64,000 bases of DNA. It comes from Coleophoma eucalyptorum (Eukaryota; Ascomycota; Leotiomycetes; Helotiales; Dermateaceae). A program made the position numbers and the translations under genes. The notes beneath the pieces were generated by a model that saw only the letters and a list, made by a program, of their open reading frames with translations, searched no databases and had not been told where the DNA came from. The stretch's first letter is position 1. Each line of letters begins with the position of its first letter. This document shows, one piece after another, positions 9,393 through 20,803 of this stretch. The stretch covers positions 372,001 through 436,000 of the forward strand of contig JALRME010000031.1 in assembly GCA_026120035.1 (NCBI GenBank), in the 5' to 3' direction.

Positions 9393-10136
9393 ATCTGGCT
9401 ATTGAGTTTCTCAAATGATTGGAAAAGGTAGTATAGGGTTTAAAGATCAAGTAGAAATTTTTTGAACTTGAAAACTCTTCAACTTATATATGTTTATGTA
9501 TTGAAAGCATAATGTCAAACCGAATCCAAACCGAACCCGAACGCAACCCGAACCCGAACTCAAACCCGAGCCCCTAATGTTGTTGGTGACTCACTTCAAA
9601 CTTATCCCTAGCGCCATACTCGTCGAAATCCTAGCAAAGCACATAGTATCCTACTTGTAGTGACCCGCCCTATTCACTTAGGATTAAATGCGCAGTATTC
9701 TGCACAAAAGGGGTTAGTCTCTAGGGTGCTGACACCCTTTAAAAAGCAAGCCCTACCAGCCTTTTGGGGACTTTAGAAAATATTTAGATTTCCTCATACA
9801 TAGACCTTCGGTACTTTGGAATATTTCAGCCAAATCATGTTTGGACTAGTTTAATGTCTCGTCTCGTTTCATTGGAGTAGTTGAAATGAAGGGAGTCATG
9901 TGACGTCCACAGTGACACCGTAACTGTGATATGACGATCACATAATATCTTAGTCAGCCCGGCTATATCCCCTGTGATTTTCAAGTCTAGAGAATTAACT
10001 ACACTCTCAAATCACAGCGCCCAAAAGAGGTCAGGAAATAGGAAACAACGTTCAACGCCATATCGTCCTTCTACCACTTGCCTTCTATTTCATCCCCTAG
10101 TTGATCCAGAGGCTGTAATAGTGCTACATGGACGTT
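9393..10136. other. Divergent promoter region between SDR and Zn2Cys6 regulator
   Basis: 744 bp shared by two divergent genes, so regulation of both from here is likely. It contains the hexamer-type repeat at 9517-9572. No specific operator can be assigned. Confidence 0.5.
9517..9572. repeat. Imperfect CCGAAC microsatellite
   Basis: About nine degenerate copies of a 5-6 bp unit (ACCGAA / CCCGAA), with one strand almost free of T. It lies in the divergent promoter between the SDR and the regulator. Confidence 0.8.
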
Positions 10137-11385
10137 ATGCCTCGGGGTAACAGAAGCCATCGAAAGTCGAGAAATGGCTGTGCTACATGTAAGAAGAGGA
10201 AAATTAAGGTAGGCTGAGGCAATAAGACTTAGGAAATCCCCCATATCCCCTGGCAATAGTATCATGGGCATGTTCTATATGCCATGTGCTTTAGATCAAA
10301 TCCAGAGGGCAACAGAGGATAACCGTTAGAAACAGTGCGACGAAACAAAGCCGGGCTGCTTAAACTGTTCCAAGCACGGGGTACCATGTGACTTTATACC
10401 TCGTGGCGCTTCTCGATCTAGCGACACAGACAGGCGCGTTATCCATGAGTGGAACACACAGCCACAACTTAAAATCACAAGAATCATGGAATTCGAGTTA
10501 TTTCACCATTATATTATATCAACATCTTACACCATCTCACGACAAACAGCTCTCCAAGCCATCTGGCGCGTTCAAGTTCCACAACTAGCATTCGGGAATC
10601 AATTTCTGCTAAATGCCATCCTGGCCATTTCAGCCCTACATCTAGGACATCTAAAGCCAGACATGAGAGATCTTTATGTGTCTGTTGGCAGTGACTATTA
10701 TGAGATGGCCCTGCGCGAGGTCTCCGAAGTCCTCCCAAATGTAACGCAGCAAAATTGTTCAGGCCTTTATGTCTTTTCGGTTTTGACGTGTGTCATCGCA
10801 TGCGCAAGACCTCGAGAAGAAGGTGATTTACTTATCACTGGTAAAAAAGGAATCTCAGAATGGCTCACTGGCTTTCGAGCAACACGGCTAATCATCGAAT
10901 CTGCTAATCATTTGCTCCACATTGGGCCAGTAGCTTCCATATTCTCCGCAGGTATTCGCAAAACCCAGAAGCGTGTGGCAACTGTAGTGAAGCAGCATCC
11001 ATATCTCGTAGGCGTCTATAATTTAGTTAAGGAAGAAGCAACTACTCCAGAAGTTTTGGAGGTATATAATTCCGCAATTGATGAATTGAGCAAGTCGTTC
11101 GCAGCTGTTTTTGAAACAGAGAGCGAGGTAGTCGAATTGTCGGACGTTTTATTTTGGATTTATCTAGTTTCCGATGAATATCTTACTTTGTTAGATCAAA
11201 AACAGCCTGTTGCAATGATTATTTTTGCTCATTTTTGCGCTTTGTTAAAACCTCTGGAATGGACATGGTGGTTGGCTGGTTGGAGCGCCCATGTTTTATT
11301 TGGCATTTACTGTTCCATAGGTCCTGAATATCAGCCGTCATTACAGTGGCCTATGGAACAAGTTGGATGGATACCACCTAAATAA
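10137..11385 (+). CDS. Zn2Cys6 transcription factor (fungal-specific)
   Basis: Exons 10137-10208 and 10336-11385 give about 373 residues. The zinc cluster has all six cysteines (C15, C18, C25, C32, C35, C42) with the spacing 2-6-6-2-6 and the basic stretch CKKRKIK; the intron falls exactly between KIK and the third Cys. After it comes MEFELFHHYI and LQAIWRVQVPQLAFGNQFLL, then ILAISALHLGHL, the pattern of the short Upc2/ECM22-like group of regulators that end without a typical Fungal_trans domain. It lies divergent from the SDR and may control the SDR/SnoaL pair. A paralogue with the same intron position is at 33296. Note that the second exon alone is open and could be mistaken for the whole gene. 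Confidence 0.85.
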
Positions 11386-11394
11386 TTAATAGTA

Positions 11395-11590
11395 AATAAC
11401 TAGCCTTCATCAAAGCATTGATCTTGACATTAAGAGAAGATGGCTGACTTAGTAAGACTAGATGAAGATATAGATTTTGGCCTTGCTGTGGAACGAGTCA
11501 CCTTCTTGTATACTGCGTATATTTGATGTTCTCGAATTTAATGGAATCAAATATTTAAAAACAAGGCTCTCCACTTTCCCCATAGAGTAA
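11395..11590 (+). repeat. Dispersed repeat, copy 2
   Basis: Counterpart of 6776-6990; see the shared blocks there. Begins ten bases after the stop codon of the Zn2Cys6 regulator. Confidence 0.5.
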
Positions 11591-11740
11591 TTGTAATTGG
11601 AAAAATGAAACGTTGCTCAAGGAACCTCTCATTAGCCTTGAAAAGTGCAGAAACAAGATTTTATCCACTTATACTCTTGACTTCAAGTTCGTCCATAGTT
11701 TTGGCTTTTCCCATATAGGAAAAGCCTTATAAGCAGCCAA

Positions 11741-12087
11741 CTAACCCTTACTTTCATCTGGCACCTCCATGTCAAAGTGAAAGAGCAGGTTCGCTGGTAA
11801 AATTCTAGCTTCGGCATATGCCAGGTTCTTTCCAATGCAGTTTCTAGGGCCAAATGAGAAGGCTTGATGAGCCTCACGTTTGTCGAAGGCATATAATGGA
11901 CCGCCAAGCGATCGCTCAGGAGAAAAGCAGTCCGGGTTTTTGAAATTAGTTTCAGAATTCGTAGTAGGCCATGGAGCGAGCCCGACAACTGCCTATAGAT
12001 AAAATAAATGGTGTCAGCTTAGATGGTTCCCGTTGGGGTAGCAGAAAACTTATACCTTCGGGCACTATAATGCAGCTGTTTACTTCT
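11741..12087 (-). pseudogene. Cytochrome P450, C-terminal remnant
   Basis: On the minus strand, 11988-11741 reads VVGLAPWPTTNSETNFKNPD then FSPERSL, then AFSFGPRNCIGKNLAYAEAR, ending FHFDMEVPDESKG and a stop. FSFGPRNCIG is the haem-binding Cys loop and APWPTTNSETNF the region after the ExxR/PERF block. A short upstream exon (12087-12056, ending VPE) joins in phase through a 67-nt intron. Before that a stop and unrelated sequence follow, so the oxygen-binding I-helix and ExxR are missing. What remains is the last sixth of a microsomal P450. Confidence 0.85.
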
Positions 12088-12236
12088 TTGGATAATATTT
12101 CTTACACAAATCACACTCTTATTCTGGTCTTATTCTTACCTCGACTTATTATTCTTGGCATTAATCAAACTGCATACATTCACAACTGCAGGGGCAACTA
12201 ATAGAGATTACTCTTACAGTTTAATTCACCACAACT

Positions 12237-12840
12237 TTACCTTACATACTGTGTTCCTTCGGTCCACACTTGTAAATCAATTGTAGTCCAGATAGGTGCG
12301 TCATACACTCTTAGTAAGATAGCCAGTCGAGAAGTTGGTAGCCTAACAACAATACAATCAAATCTACGGCGTTTAGGGACCAAATAAAAGCTGTGCGCGT
12401 ATCCAATCTCGGTCACAAACCACTCGTACCTGCAGACCGCTCTAACAGGGTCATTAAGCTGATAAGTGTGTCCCCGGACGATTCTGGCTAGGATTAGCTG
12501 TTAAAACAATTGTTAAGAGCCTCTTACAGTTCTCTTTTTGCCTTGGCCCATAGATATCAACAGCTGACATGATTTAACTATCATTATTATCACTCCGCAC
12601 GTCGTAAATCGTTGCAGTGCGATCTAGAAACCGAATTGGGTATGCGCAGAAATCACCAAAAAGATCCGGAAGATATTCAAGCCCAATGCACTGCCATAGA
12701 TCTCAAGTCTCAGAAAGCTGTAGCATTATTATTGTATAGTTCACGCTTAACTGTATCCGACTCTGCTCATTAGACGTTTAGGTGACTGTAACTTAGGTTG
12801 GTTCACTGTCATTACGCTCTTAGACTATACATGTATATTA
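12237..12840 (-). pseudogene. Unrecognised gene relic, copy 1 (duplicated family)
   Basis: Two coding stretches can be read on the minus strand. 12657-12531 gives QFGF-stop-IALQRFTTC ... LLISMGQGKK, parallel to FQSALQSFTLC ... PFISMGQVPK of the copy at 13025-13372, with a TAG where that copy has CAG. After a 30-nt gap that looks like an intron (GTAAGA...TTTTAACAG), 12498-12237 is open for more than 80 codons, including VRGHTYQLNDPVRAVCRYEW and IWTTIDLQVWTEG. I do not recognise the family. The N-terminal part (12660-12840) is not readable. The frame, the splice signals and the match to a second copy together show it was once a gene. Confidence 0.55.
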
Positions 12841-13024
12841 GGCATAACTGTAATTGATAACAAATTATTCCTTTAAGGTAAGAAATATATTGGAAAGGTT
12901 TTAGATGGAGAATTACAGTATTGAAATTTAAAAGACTGATCTCTCAAAATATTCATCTAAGAAAGAAAGTGTTGTTATGCAAAACCGCTCCTAGTACTTT
13001 TTAGGAGGCTCTTGCTCTTGTATA

Positions 13025-13372
13025 TTAGAACTTGAGTTTTGGGACTTGGCCCATAGATATGAACGGTTCTTGTGTTATAATTGTCAGTTTTCTCAGTCTG
13101 CATAACGTAAAGCTTTGCAGTGCACTCTGGAAACTGGGTTGAGCTCCGAAAGGATCGAGAGGTAAAGTAATTTCAACGGAGTTTTTCGGAGACCTCCAGT
13201 TTTTGAAAGTTATATCAACACTAGTCAGCACAATTCCTACTTCAATATATCCCAGCCAACTCGCTAGGAAGCTGGAGCGATATTCTTTCGGGTAAGAAAC
13301 TACATCGTATAAGGACCTAGAGCAATGAGGCTGATGTCGATCATATATCAGGCGGATTTCGCTCCTCTGCAT
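13025..13372 (-). pseudogene. Unrecognised gene relic, copy 2
   Basis: An open frame of 115 codons starting MQRSEIRLIYD and including LYDVVSYPKEYRSS, WLGYIEVGIVLTSVDITFKN and FISMGQVPKLKF before the stop. Its last 40 residues match copy 1 (12531-12657) on the same strand, which shows a tandem duplication about 500 bp apart. The C-terminal exon that copy 1 still has is missing here, so this copy is truncated. Function unknown; I see no catalytic motif. Confidence 0.5.
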
Positions 13373-14316
13373 TATGTTAGAACCTATTCTTTAACAGTCT
13401 ATGCAGAGCTTTTCTAGTCCAATTACAAAACTTCGGAAGGTATAAGAATCATCTTGAGAGCACCAACTACGTCTTTAGCCGGGCATCATCCCGAGCTAGC
13501 TTATGGAGACGTTTTTACACCGGCCAGCTGCTCTGCGGTAAGCTAATCGCGATGCTTGAGCATTAGATCTTTTGGAAAAAGAAAAGAAGGTTTAGTCCGT
13601 TACGCTAGCAAGATCATGAAAGGGGAGGATATATACTTGGCCGGTACCAAGACGGAAGCTAGTCGGTAGGGAAGTGTGGACGTGGCCAGCATGGTTAGTG
13701 CAAATAGGTAGGGTCACTACAACCAAGCGGAGGACTGGAAGGCAGAATCCTACTCAAGACAGCTTGTACATACCTTAATCAGCCACTCGCTAGTGGATTT
13801 GAAAAGCTCGAAACTTGAAATCAGCATCCTATGTATTATAGGCATATTCGAATTGAGAACAAATAGAAATGGTAGGAAAGCTTTTGTACTGGTGAGCCAA
13901 GAGACCGCCTTATAGGACAACCTACAGCCACCCACACTCACCCATCCGGCAAAGCCATAGAGCACACTCTGTGAGGCCTTGTGAGTTCAAATAAACTTTA
14001 ATTTAAGTATGCTTCGTATGTGTTATTTGTATGTCTTAATAGAACCATGCTGTTTTTGTTTCTACGGCTATGTCACGGTAGTCGGAGATCCCTGAGATCT
14101 CGGATATTTGGGAGGTCCCTGAGAGCTCTGAAGCCCTGTAAGTCGCAGGTCATATAAATCTCAGTCAGCTAGTACGGCCGCAAAGGTAGTAGAGGATAGT
14201 AGCATTTGTAAATAATTTCGCTGGCCACCTTGGTTCCTCTTCTTTCCTTTTTCTTTTGGATCTGGTAAATGCCGGTTAATTGCACATGAAACTTGACCAG
14301 TTTCTGTGAACACACG
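13373..14316. other. Intergenic with a possible exon scrap
   Basis: Minus strand 13918-13772 is a stretch bounded by plausible splice sites (CCTATAAG before, GTATGT after) reading AVSWLTSTKAFLPFLFVL and further. It might belong to the same lost P450, but the resemblance is too weak to call. Confidence 0.35.
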
Positions 14317-16191
14317 CTACCAATCCTTCTTAACTAGATCAGCACCTTTCTCCGCTACCGCATATACTGTTGCCTGGATATTTCCAAGTGGCTCGATCGG
14401 GAAGATACTAGCATCGATCACTCTAAGATTTCTTGTGCCATGTACAACCAATTTCTCATTCACTACTCCACCAAGTTCCAGAGGCATCATAGCACACGTT
14501 CCAGAAGGGTGGAAAGCTGTAAAGAGGCGCTCCTTGGTGATTTCCTTAGCTGCATCAAGGTCTGTTGCGTTAGCGCCGGCAGGAATACGACGACCATCTT
14601 TCTTCAGTATGGTAGCCATTGGCTCTGTTGCTACGAACTTCTCGAGATACTGAGTGTGGCGAGCGAGGATTTCTAGGTCGATAGGATGAGACAGATACTT
14701 TGGGTTGTAGAGAAGGTCTGCAGTAGGGTCTACGGACGTGATGTGAACCACGCCTCGCGAAAATGGATGGTTAATCATCGTTACGATCGAGATGTAGTTT
14801 CCCTCAGAGGCCTTTGAGAATAAAACCTCCATGCTATTCTTCTGGCTGGAGTTAAGTTGCAGCGGAAGATACATATACTCGCATGAGGACTCATGTGGAT
14901 CGAGGAGTTGTTGCCGCAGAAGTTTGTATTGCACTTTCTGGGCTGGGGAGCTGGGATATTCAACGTTGTCGAGATGCTCAACAAGAATTTTTTCAACTTC
15001 CTCACGGCTCAGGGCGCCATTGATGTCAACCATTGGCATATATGAGACACAGAGTGGGGTTCCGTTTAGTGGCCCTCCACGTGTCTCCTGGTACATCTTC
15101 AAGACTGCTTGCACAATGTTTGGATCGCGCATAATATCGCCCGAGACTTGGTCGTCAGCAACTTCAAAACTCAAGCTGGAAAGCGGATGGTCTTGGAGAT
15201 TCTCGCCAACCTGGGAATTTGCAACCACAACGGGTATTCCATGCTTAGTGAGCAGCTCCTCTCCACCGATACCAGATAGTTCAAGAATCTGTGGTGATTT
15301 TATAGCTCCGGCGGAAACAATCACTTCCTTCTTAGCCGCAATAATTTGGCGCTCACCCTTGCGCATTAATTGCACTCCGGTTGCTGTAGCAAGACCATCG
15401 GCGCCCTTTTCAAGAATGACCTTCTCGACTAAAGCCTCTGTCAAGACATGTAAATTAGGCCGTTTCGCAATCTCATCACTGTAGAAGGCCGAGGCCGAGT
15501 AAGCTCGAGTTTTGTTCACTGGGTCCAGGGAGAGTAAATTAGTGAAGGCACCAATCTTCTCGCCTTCGATGGGGTCTCCAGGGAGGTGATAGCCAAGCTC
15601 CCGGAAGGTTTCCACCCATGCCTCGTTAACCGGCCCATATCCATCTCCAAAACAAACAGGGAGGGGACCGTCATAGCCTTGAGCCTTTGCATCCATATAA
15701 TCAAGAGACAATTGCTTGGTCAGAGCCTCGGATGGAGGATGGAAGTTTTGGAATTTACGAAAATACGGCACCATTTCCTCGGCACTCCATCCATGGTTCC
15801 CAAGCGCCGCCCAAGCATTGAGGTTCGCTTTGGAAGGATACAGAATTGCTGAAAAATTGATTGCAGAGCTACCACCAAGTACTCGGCCTCGGGGACACGC
15901 AATCTGTCGGTTGTTTGCGCCAGGCTTGGTAGGTCAGTCTACGGTATTCTGGATTGCGATGGATATAGAATGAGATACCTGAGGGACACTCATAAACATC
16001 CAATCGTACTCTGGGTCTTCGTACAACGTGGTCATCAAGCCTGGGGTGTCAATTCGCGGTTCACCCCTATGGTCAGCACCAGCCTCTATGACTAGTACAT
16101 TTTTCAATGGATCCTCGCTGAGCCGGGAGGCAACGACGAGCCCTGCTGTGCCGCCGCCTACAACAATAAAATCGAATTCCTGGGACTGCAT
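14317..16191 (-). CDS. GMC oxidoreductase (FAD-dependent alcohol/glucose oxidase-choline dehydrogenase family)
   Basis: Exons 16191-15979 and 15924-14317, joined by a 54-nt intron, give 606 residues, the usual family length. The N-terminus MQSQEFDFIVVGGGTAGLVV holds the FAD-binding GxGxxG-type motif; ACPRGRVLGGSSAINF is the GMC signature 1; SAGAIKSPQILELSGIG is signature 2; and FHPSGTCAMMP near the end carries the active-site His, followed by DASIFPIEPLGNIQATVYAVAEK. There is no evident signal peptide, so it may be intracellular. Start chosen at the Met just before the FAD motif; an in-frame upstream extension exists but looks unlike the family. The GMC group oxidises alcohols, sugars or metabolite intermediates; the substrate is not predictable here. 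The neighbours to the right in coordinates are non-coding for 1.8 kb. Confidence 0.92.
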
Positions 16192-18055
16192 AAGGGCGAT
16201 AGACGGGCAACAACGACTTCTGCAGGTGTCTGATGTCTCTGTGACAAGAAGAGAAAAGTCTAAGAACGTCAATGGAGTCAAGCCAATCTTTTAACATTAA
16301 CCCTATTACTGTTATCGTACTATGCTACCCCAACAGCCGATCTTAGTGGGTCTTTCTCCGGTCGGTTCATCAACGGTTAATTGATTTTTCTAACTTACCA
16401 TTGTATTATGACTGGCACAGCACTGGGAGCGGAAGAAGCACAGGTCCTGGACGATCCCTCAACTCCTGCCAAGTCTTTGTCGTAACGGCTCGTTCCTAAC
16501 GACTTACTAGGCGTTGCCCAAGCAAACCGGTACCCCTGGCAGTGGTTCCACTTGGCCCTGACTATACCTTAGCTAGGGAGCGCTACAAAGTGAGTAGTTG
16601 ATTTTTAGCCCAGCAGTATTCTAGCCCAGCAGTGTTCTTCTTACTACTCTGTCAAATGTGAAGAGAGAAGTTATATGTATTTAACGACTCACCGCAAGAG
16701 GGACTTCTACTCCGCAGATGCCTCCACTGTGGAGCTTCCTCCTTGTCCTCGCCCCCATCCTCCCTGCGAGCGACACTCAGTTTTAGGCATTATTAGGCAT
16801 GCATACATATAACAACACCGTCGTAGACACCACACATGAACATCATGCTAGGAAGCTTGTTATTTGGATCATCACCACCTTTTGCTTAATAATATGAAAA
16901 TCATCGATTCATCTTCAATTACCCATTGGTAGAGGCCATCTCTTACTCGAAAAATCCATCGATGACGAATATCAACATTGAGCCAAATCAGGGGAAAGGC
17001 ACGGTGCTTGCGCGTAATGCAAGAGCAGTAACCACCGCATTGTATCCACAATGACTTGGGGCCAGGGTTTTCTGTTTCTCGCCTATACTTCTTTGCGGCC
17101 GGGTCGGCACGACGAGGGCTTCGCGACACAATCCTACTTAGCTAATAGTCACTATCCTATATCCTATCTACACTATGGGCGGTAATTGTACCTGCATGTG
17201 CCATGAAAAGCTGGGTGCTCTCTCGACCCATTGACACCAGCTCTGATATACAAAGGTGTTTGCGGTAGTATCCCGAGGCTTCACTACGTACATTGCAAGG
17301 AACAGAGAAAACGTAGGTGCACATTAATGGGTCCCTGTCGTCCTGTTTCGGCAATTCCCAGGAAAGTCCTGCCACTAAACCTTTTAAGGTGGAAGACCAG
17401 AGACAAAACTTGAATCGTCGTTAAGAAGTGGTAGCAGGTATACAGTAGCAGATGTGCAGCTCTGAACTTCTTCAAAAAGTCCTAATTATGATCGTCCCTT
17501 CGATACCACCCGCCCCACCTAGTTTGAATTTTGTTTAATGGGACAAGGATAAAATGCGTACTCTGAGTGGCTAGATACCCTCGTTTGCTACGTAGTATAA
17601 GACTAAGAACTGCGATAAGTTATACTCTGAGTCTTTACATACATACCCTCGCTTGCATTGTTGGATGCGGCCAAAACTGATGTCTTATCAGATCCAGGGT
17701 GTTGGTAGAAAGCACAGGACATCTAGCCGGCGACGAAGCTGCCAAATTACCTGTTAGAACCCCTATTTAACTAGACCCACGGGTCACCAAATAACACTCT
17801 GACCAGTACGGGGGAGATATACAATGTGTTAGGCGAAAGTTGTTTTTCTTTCCGGAGGATTTAGATGCTGGCCTCCCAGATTTCATCTTCAAAGTCGATG
17901 TTTCTACCTACGTGTGATCCTCTTTCTGAATGACATGGCGACTTAAAAACAACATCCTTTATAAGTGCTATGCAAGAATTGGCTTCAGTGCCTAAAGTTA
18001 CGATAGCTATAAGGTCATTCATTATTTGTCCTTCCATCAGTTTAATCCCAAAGAT
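16192..18055. other. Long intergenic region
   Basis: 1.86 kb without a gene I can support. A minus-strand frame at 16872-17129 includes IRHRWIFRVRDGLYQWV, which has a coding feel, but no start, splice context or family could be identified. Otherwise only scattered short frames. Confidence 0.45.
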
Positions 18056-19364
18056 ATGTTAAAAACCTACGATGTTGGGGCAATTAGCATTGTGCGGTCC
18101 CAAATCATTGTGAACACTATCTTCACTGCGCTAGCAACCATTGCTATAGCTTTGAGACTCGCTGCGCGGAGGTCAAGGAAGGTTGAGCTTTGGTACGATG
18201 ATTACACCATCATTGGTTGTTGGGTAAGCCTGCCCAGCCTAAGATTCAAGCTTCGAGTGTTGACGAGATTGAAAGGTTATGACCCTCCATCTGTTTGGGA
18301 TTCAAATCGCTGGTAGGCACCCTCATCTATTAATGTCGGAGTAACAAACCGTGTTAACTAGTGTAGATGCTCTTCTTGGCATGCGCGTCCATATCACAGA
18401 GGTACCAATTGCGAATACCGAAGCAATATTAAAGGTTAGTTTGACGCTTGCCATTAAGTCGTAAATCTAATAGAACACCGCAGATGCTCGTTGCCTATCA
18501 GCTAATTTATGGTACCGCCCAAGCACTGGCAAAGATCTCATATCTTTGCTTCTACCTTCGGATTTTCATCAATCATGGTTTCATTATTGCTTCCCGAGTT
18601 ATTATGGGAATCGTCATTGCGTGGTGGACGGCAAATGTGCTTCAAGTTTTCCTAATCTGCACACCTTTCAACAGCAACTGGAATATTACGATCAAGGCAG
18701 TGTGCGGAAATAGACCAGCAGCATACACTGCTATTGGGGCTCTCAACCTACTCACCGACATTGCGGTCCTGACTCTGCCTATACCAACTGTATGGAAGCT
18801 TCAGATGCCAACTTCATCCAAGATCGGTATCTCTGGAGTTTTCACAATTGGCCTTTCGTAGGTCCCCTTATTCCTAAGAAATGACCTCTGAATACCACGC
18901 ATTCTCTCATTTACTAATTGATATTTTATACCCGCAGGATTTGCATCATTAGCATAATACGCATGATGTCTATGACGACGCTCAATTTCAACGATATTAC
19001 CTACGACATGATCAACCCAGTCTTCTGGACCGTCACCGAACCATCTCTCGCCATCATCAACGCCTGCCTTCCTATTGCCCGTCATTTGATAGGTGCTATG
19101 TTCGGAAAGTCGGCTTGGTTTGGCAGCAGGCTAGGCGAATCCACCCTGCAGACCTCCAATACATTCGAGCGGATGCAAGATGGCGAATATCCCCTCAATC
19201 TCGTGGAAGATCGAGAACATGGAAGAACAAGAAGCACTATTGATGCGAAAAAGAAGTATGAGGCATCTTCAATTGAGTCGGATGACAATGTGTCTACCAA
19301 TCCCTCTCACAGAGATACCCGGCATGGGATTAATGTCACTACTGCTTGGCAGGTATCGATATGA
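18056..19364 (+). CDS. Rhodopsin/PTH11-type seven-transmembrane protein
   Basis: Five exons fit in phase: 18056-18223, 18276-18312, 18367-18434, 18484-18857 and 18938-19364, giving 357 residues. The second exon is only 37 nt and supplies VMTLHLFGIQIA. Hydrophobic helices alternate with the family marks: RLAARRSRKVELWYDDYTII (loop 1, ending in DDY), KISYLCFYLRIF (TM4), WWTANVLQVFLICTPFNSNW, ALNLLTDIAVLTLPIPTVWK (the D-x-x-x-x-x-x-P-I-P pattern) and NPVFWTVTEPSLAIINACLP (TM7). This is the fungal rhodopsin-domain family (integral membrane proteins related to PTH11 receptors, some with CFEM domains; none here). The C-tail is hydrophilic and Ser/Thr-rich, as in a signalling tail. Ligand and role unknown. 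Start: the ATG at 18056; nothing upstream is required. Confidence 0.88.
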
Positions 19365-20539
19365 TGGTAATAAAATAGTAGAGGCTGGAATATCATCAAA
19401 GCGTGCATCTTGGTTCCCGTACACTATCTAAGCGTGCCATCTCTCAAAGTGAAACTTCGACAATTGATCATGTTGAAAGAAAGTGGGTCTTTACTTGCAA
19501 GCACTGTGAGGCTTCCCAGCCACTCATGATTTCTATCCTAGATATTATTCTAAGCCCTCAAGAGTCAAGACTACAAACCCAGCTCTCATCTCCACCACCT
19601 ATATTCCAGTATGCCCTCTACTTCCCTCTCAGAAGGCGCACAACAACTTCGAAGGAGCCGAGTTCATCGAACACTTCAGTAGTTATCGGTAGCGTTAGTA
19701 TGGCTTCTCTATGTACGGCAAAACAGGTACAGTCATATTTTACAATGGAACTTTGCCCGAGAAGAGTGCCACGTATGCAATCTGCCCTCGTTTCTGAATA
19801 CGATATAAGATGTATAGGTAAAATAAACTCTCTTGTAGTTACGAGATTCACGCAGAATACCTTTCCACTCCCGGGTCCCTCCCTATTCAAAAGCATTTGG
19901 TCTCAGGCCTCGCTATCCCCAAAAAGAATAAACGGGTAAACGTTGTGTTAAGGAAGGCTAGGTAGTGAATGAACAGTCTGATTGGTGGTCCAGTACGACT
20001 TTGTGCAAAGAAATCTTCTTGAGGATGAAACTAGGAGTAGAATTTTATCACTGTCAGGTTGTTGCCAGTGAACCCTCTTCACTGATACATTTACAATCGC
20101 CATTGTGGAGCTGGTTTTGGATCACGTATAAATAGCTAGTGCAGCTGACCCATCCAAGGGGGGGTAACTTAAAATTCAACTAACGTATTTCACAAGCGAG
20201 TGAGCCACTTGAAATTATACTAAAATTTAAGATTCGTATATTATTATATCTAGATTACACTTCATCAGAAGCTTAATAAAACTTCAAATACATCATAGGA
20301 AAATGTAAATGTTGGTTTACGTCCATAATGTAATAGTTGGACTTATAGATAACAGGTGTATTCATTCATAAGTGATGTATTGAAGAGAGTCTGAGGGAGA
20401 AGTATAAATACCTCTCTCGCGAAGAATACTGTTACATGTGACTAGGTAGGTCTCTTGATTGGCCTGTAAATGGCGTTCCGGCAGTGAAAGACAACGATTA
20501 TTTAGACCCTAAGTTTTATATCTTAATAACTATAGATTA
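19365..20539. other. Intergenic with a possible coding scrap
   Basis: Plus-strand 19513-19690 reads a clean frame (FPATHDFYPRYYSKPS ... HNNFEGAEFIEHFSSYR) ahead of TAG and then continues YGFSMYGKTGTVIF. A different frame across it is open for 178 codons. I recognise neither; it could be the remains of a gene downstream of the receptor-like protein. 19940-20539 shows nothing. Confidence 0.35.
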
Positions 20540-20690
20540 TGTTGCGAGCAACGATGTAAGGGATCAATAGAGAGGGTGAATTGAAGGTATCATTGATATT
20601 GGCATTATAGAAAGAAGGTGAAGGTCTGCCTGGAGGTCTATTTACATGTAGGTGCCTGTCGCGTGATCACATGACTCCTTTCTTTCAACA
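20540..20690 (+). repeat. Short LTR-like element, copy B, with perfect target duplication
   Basis: 151 bp from TGTTGCGAGC to TTTCAACA, flanked by the direct repeat GATTA (20535-20539 and 20691-20695). Terminal TGTTG/CAACA and a 5-bp duplication are the marks of integrase-mediated LTR insertion. Homologous to copies at 7100 and 57058. It lies only about 110 bp beyond the 3' end of the minus-strand beta-glucosidase gene. Confidence 0.85.
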
Positions 20691-20803
20691 GATTATATAA
20701 ACTTAGCCTTATAAAAACTTTTTATAGGACTATTGAAGAAATATACATAGAGCTTTGAAAATTTCTGTTAAAGATTGGTGGAGATAGAAGGATATGCGAC
20801 TAG

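Noticed and set aside
14831..15484. 217-codon plus-strand frame
   Set aside because: Antisense shadow of the GMC oxidoreductase.
19403..19939. 178-codon frame with CKHC, considered as a hAT zinc finger
   Set aside because: Starts with GTG, no further zinc ligands or transposase motif, and another frame looks more coding over part of it.
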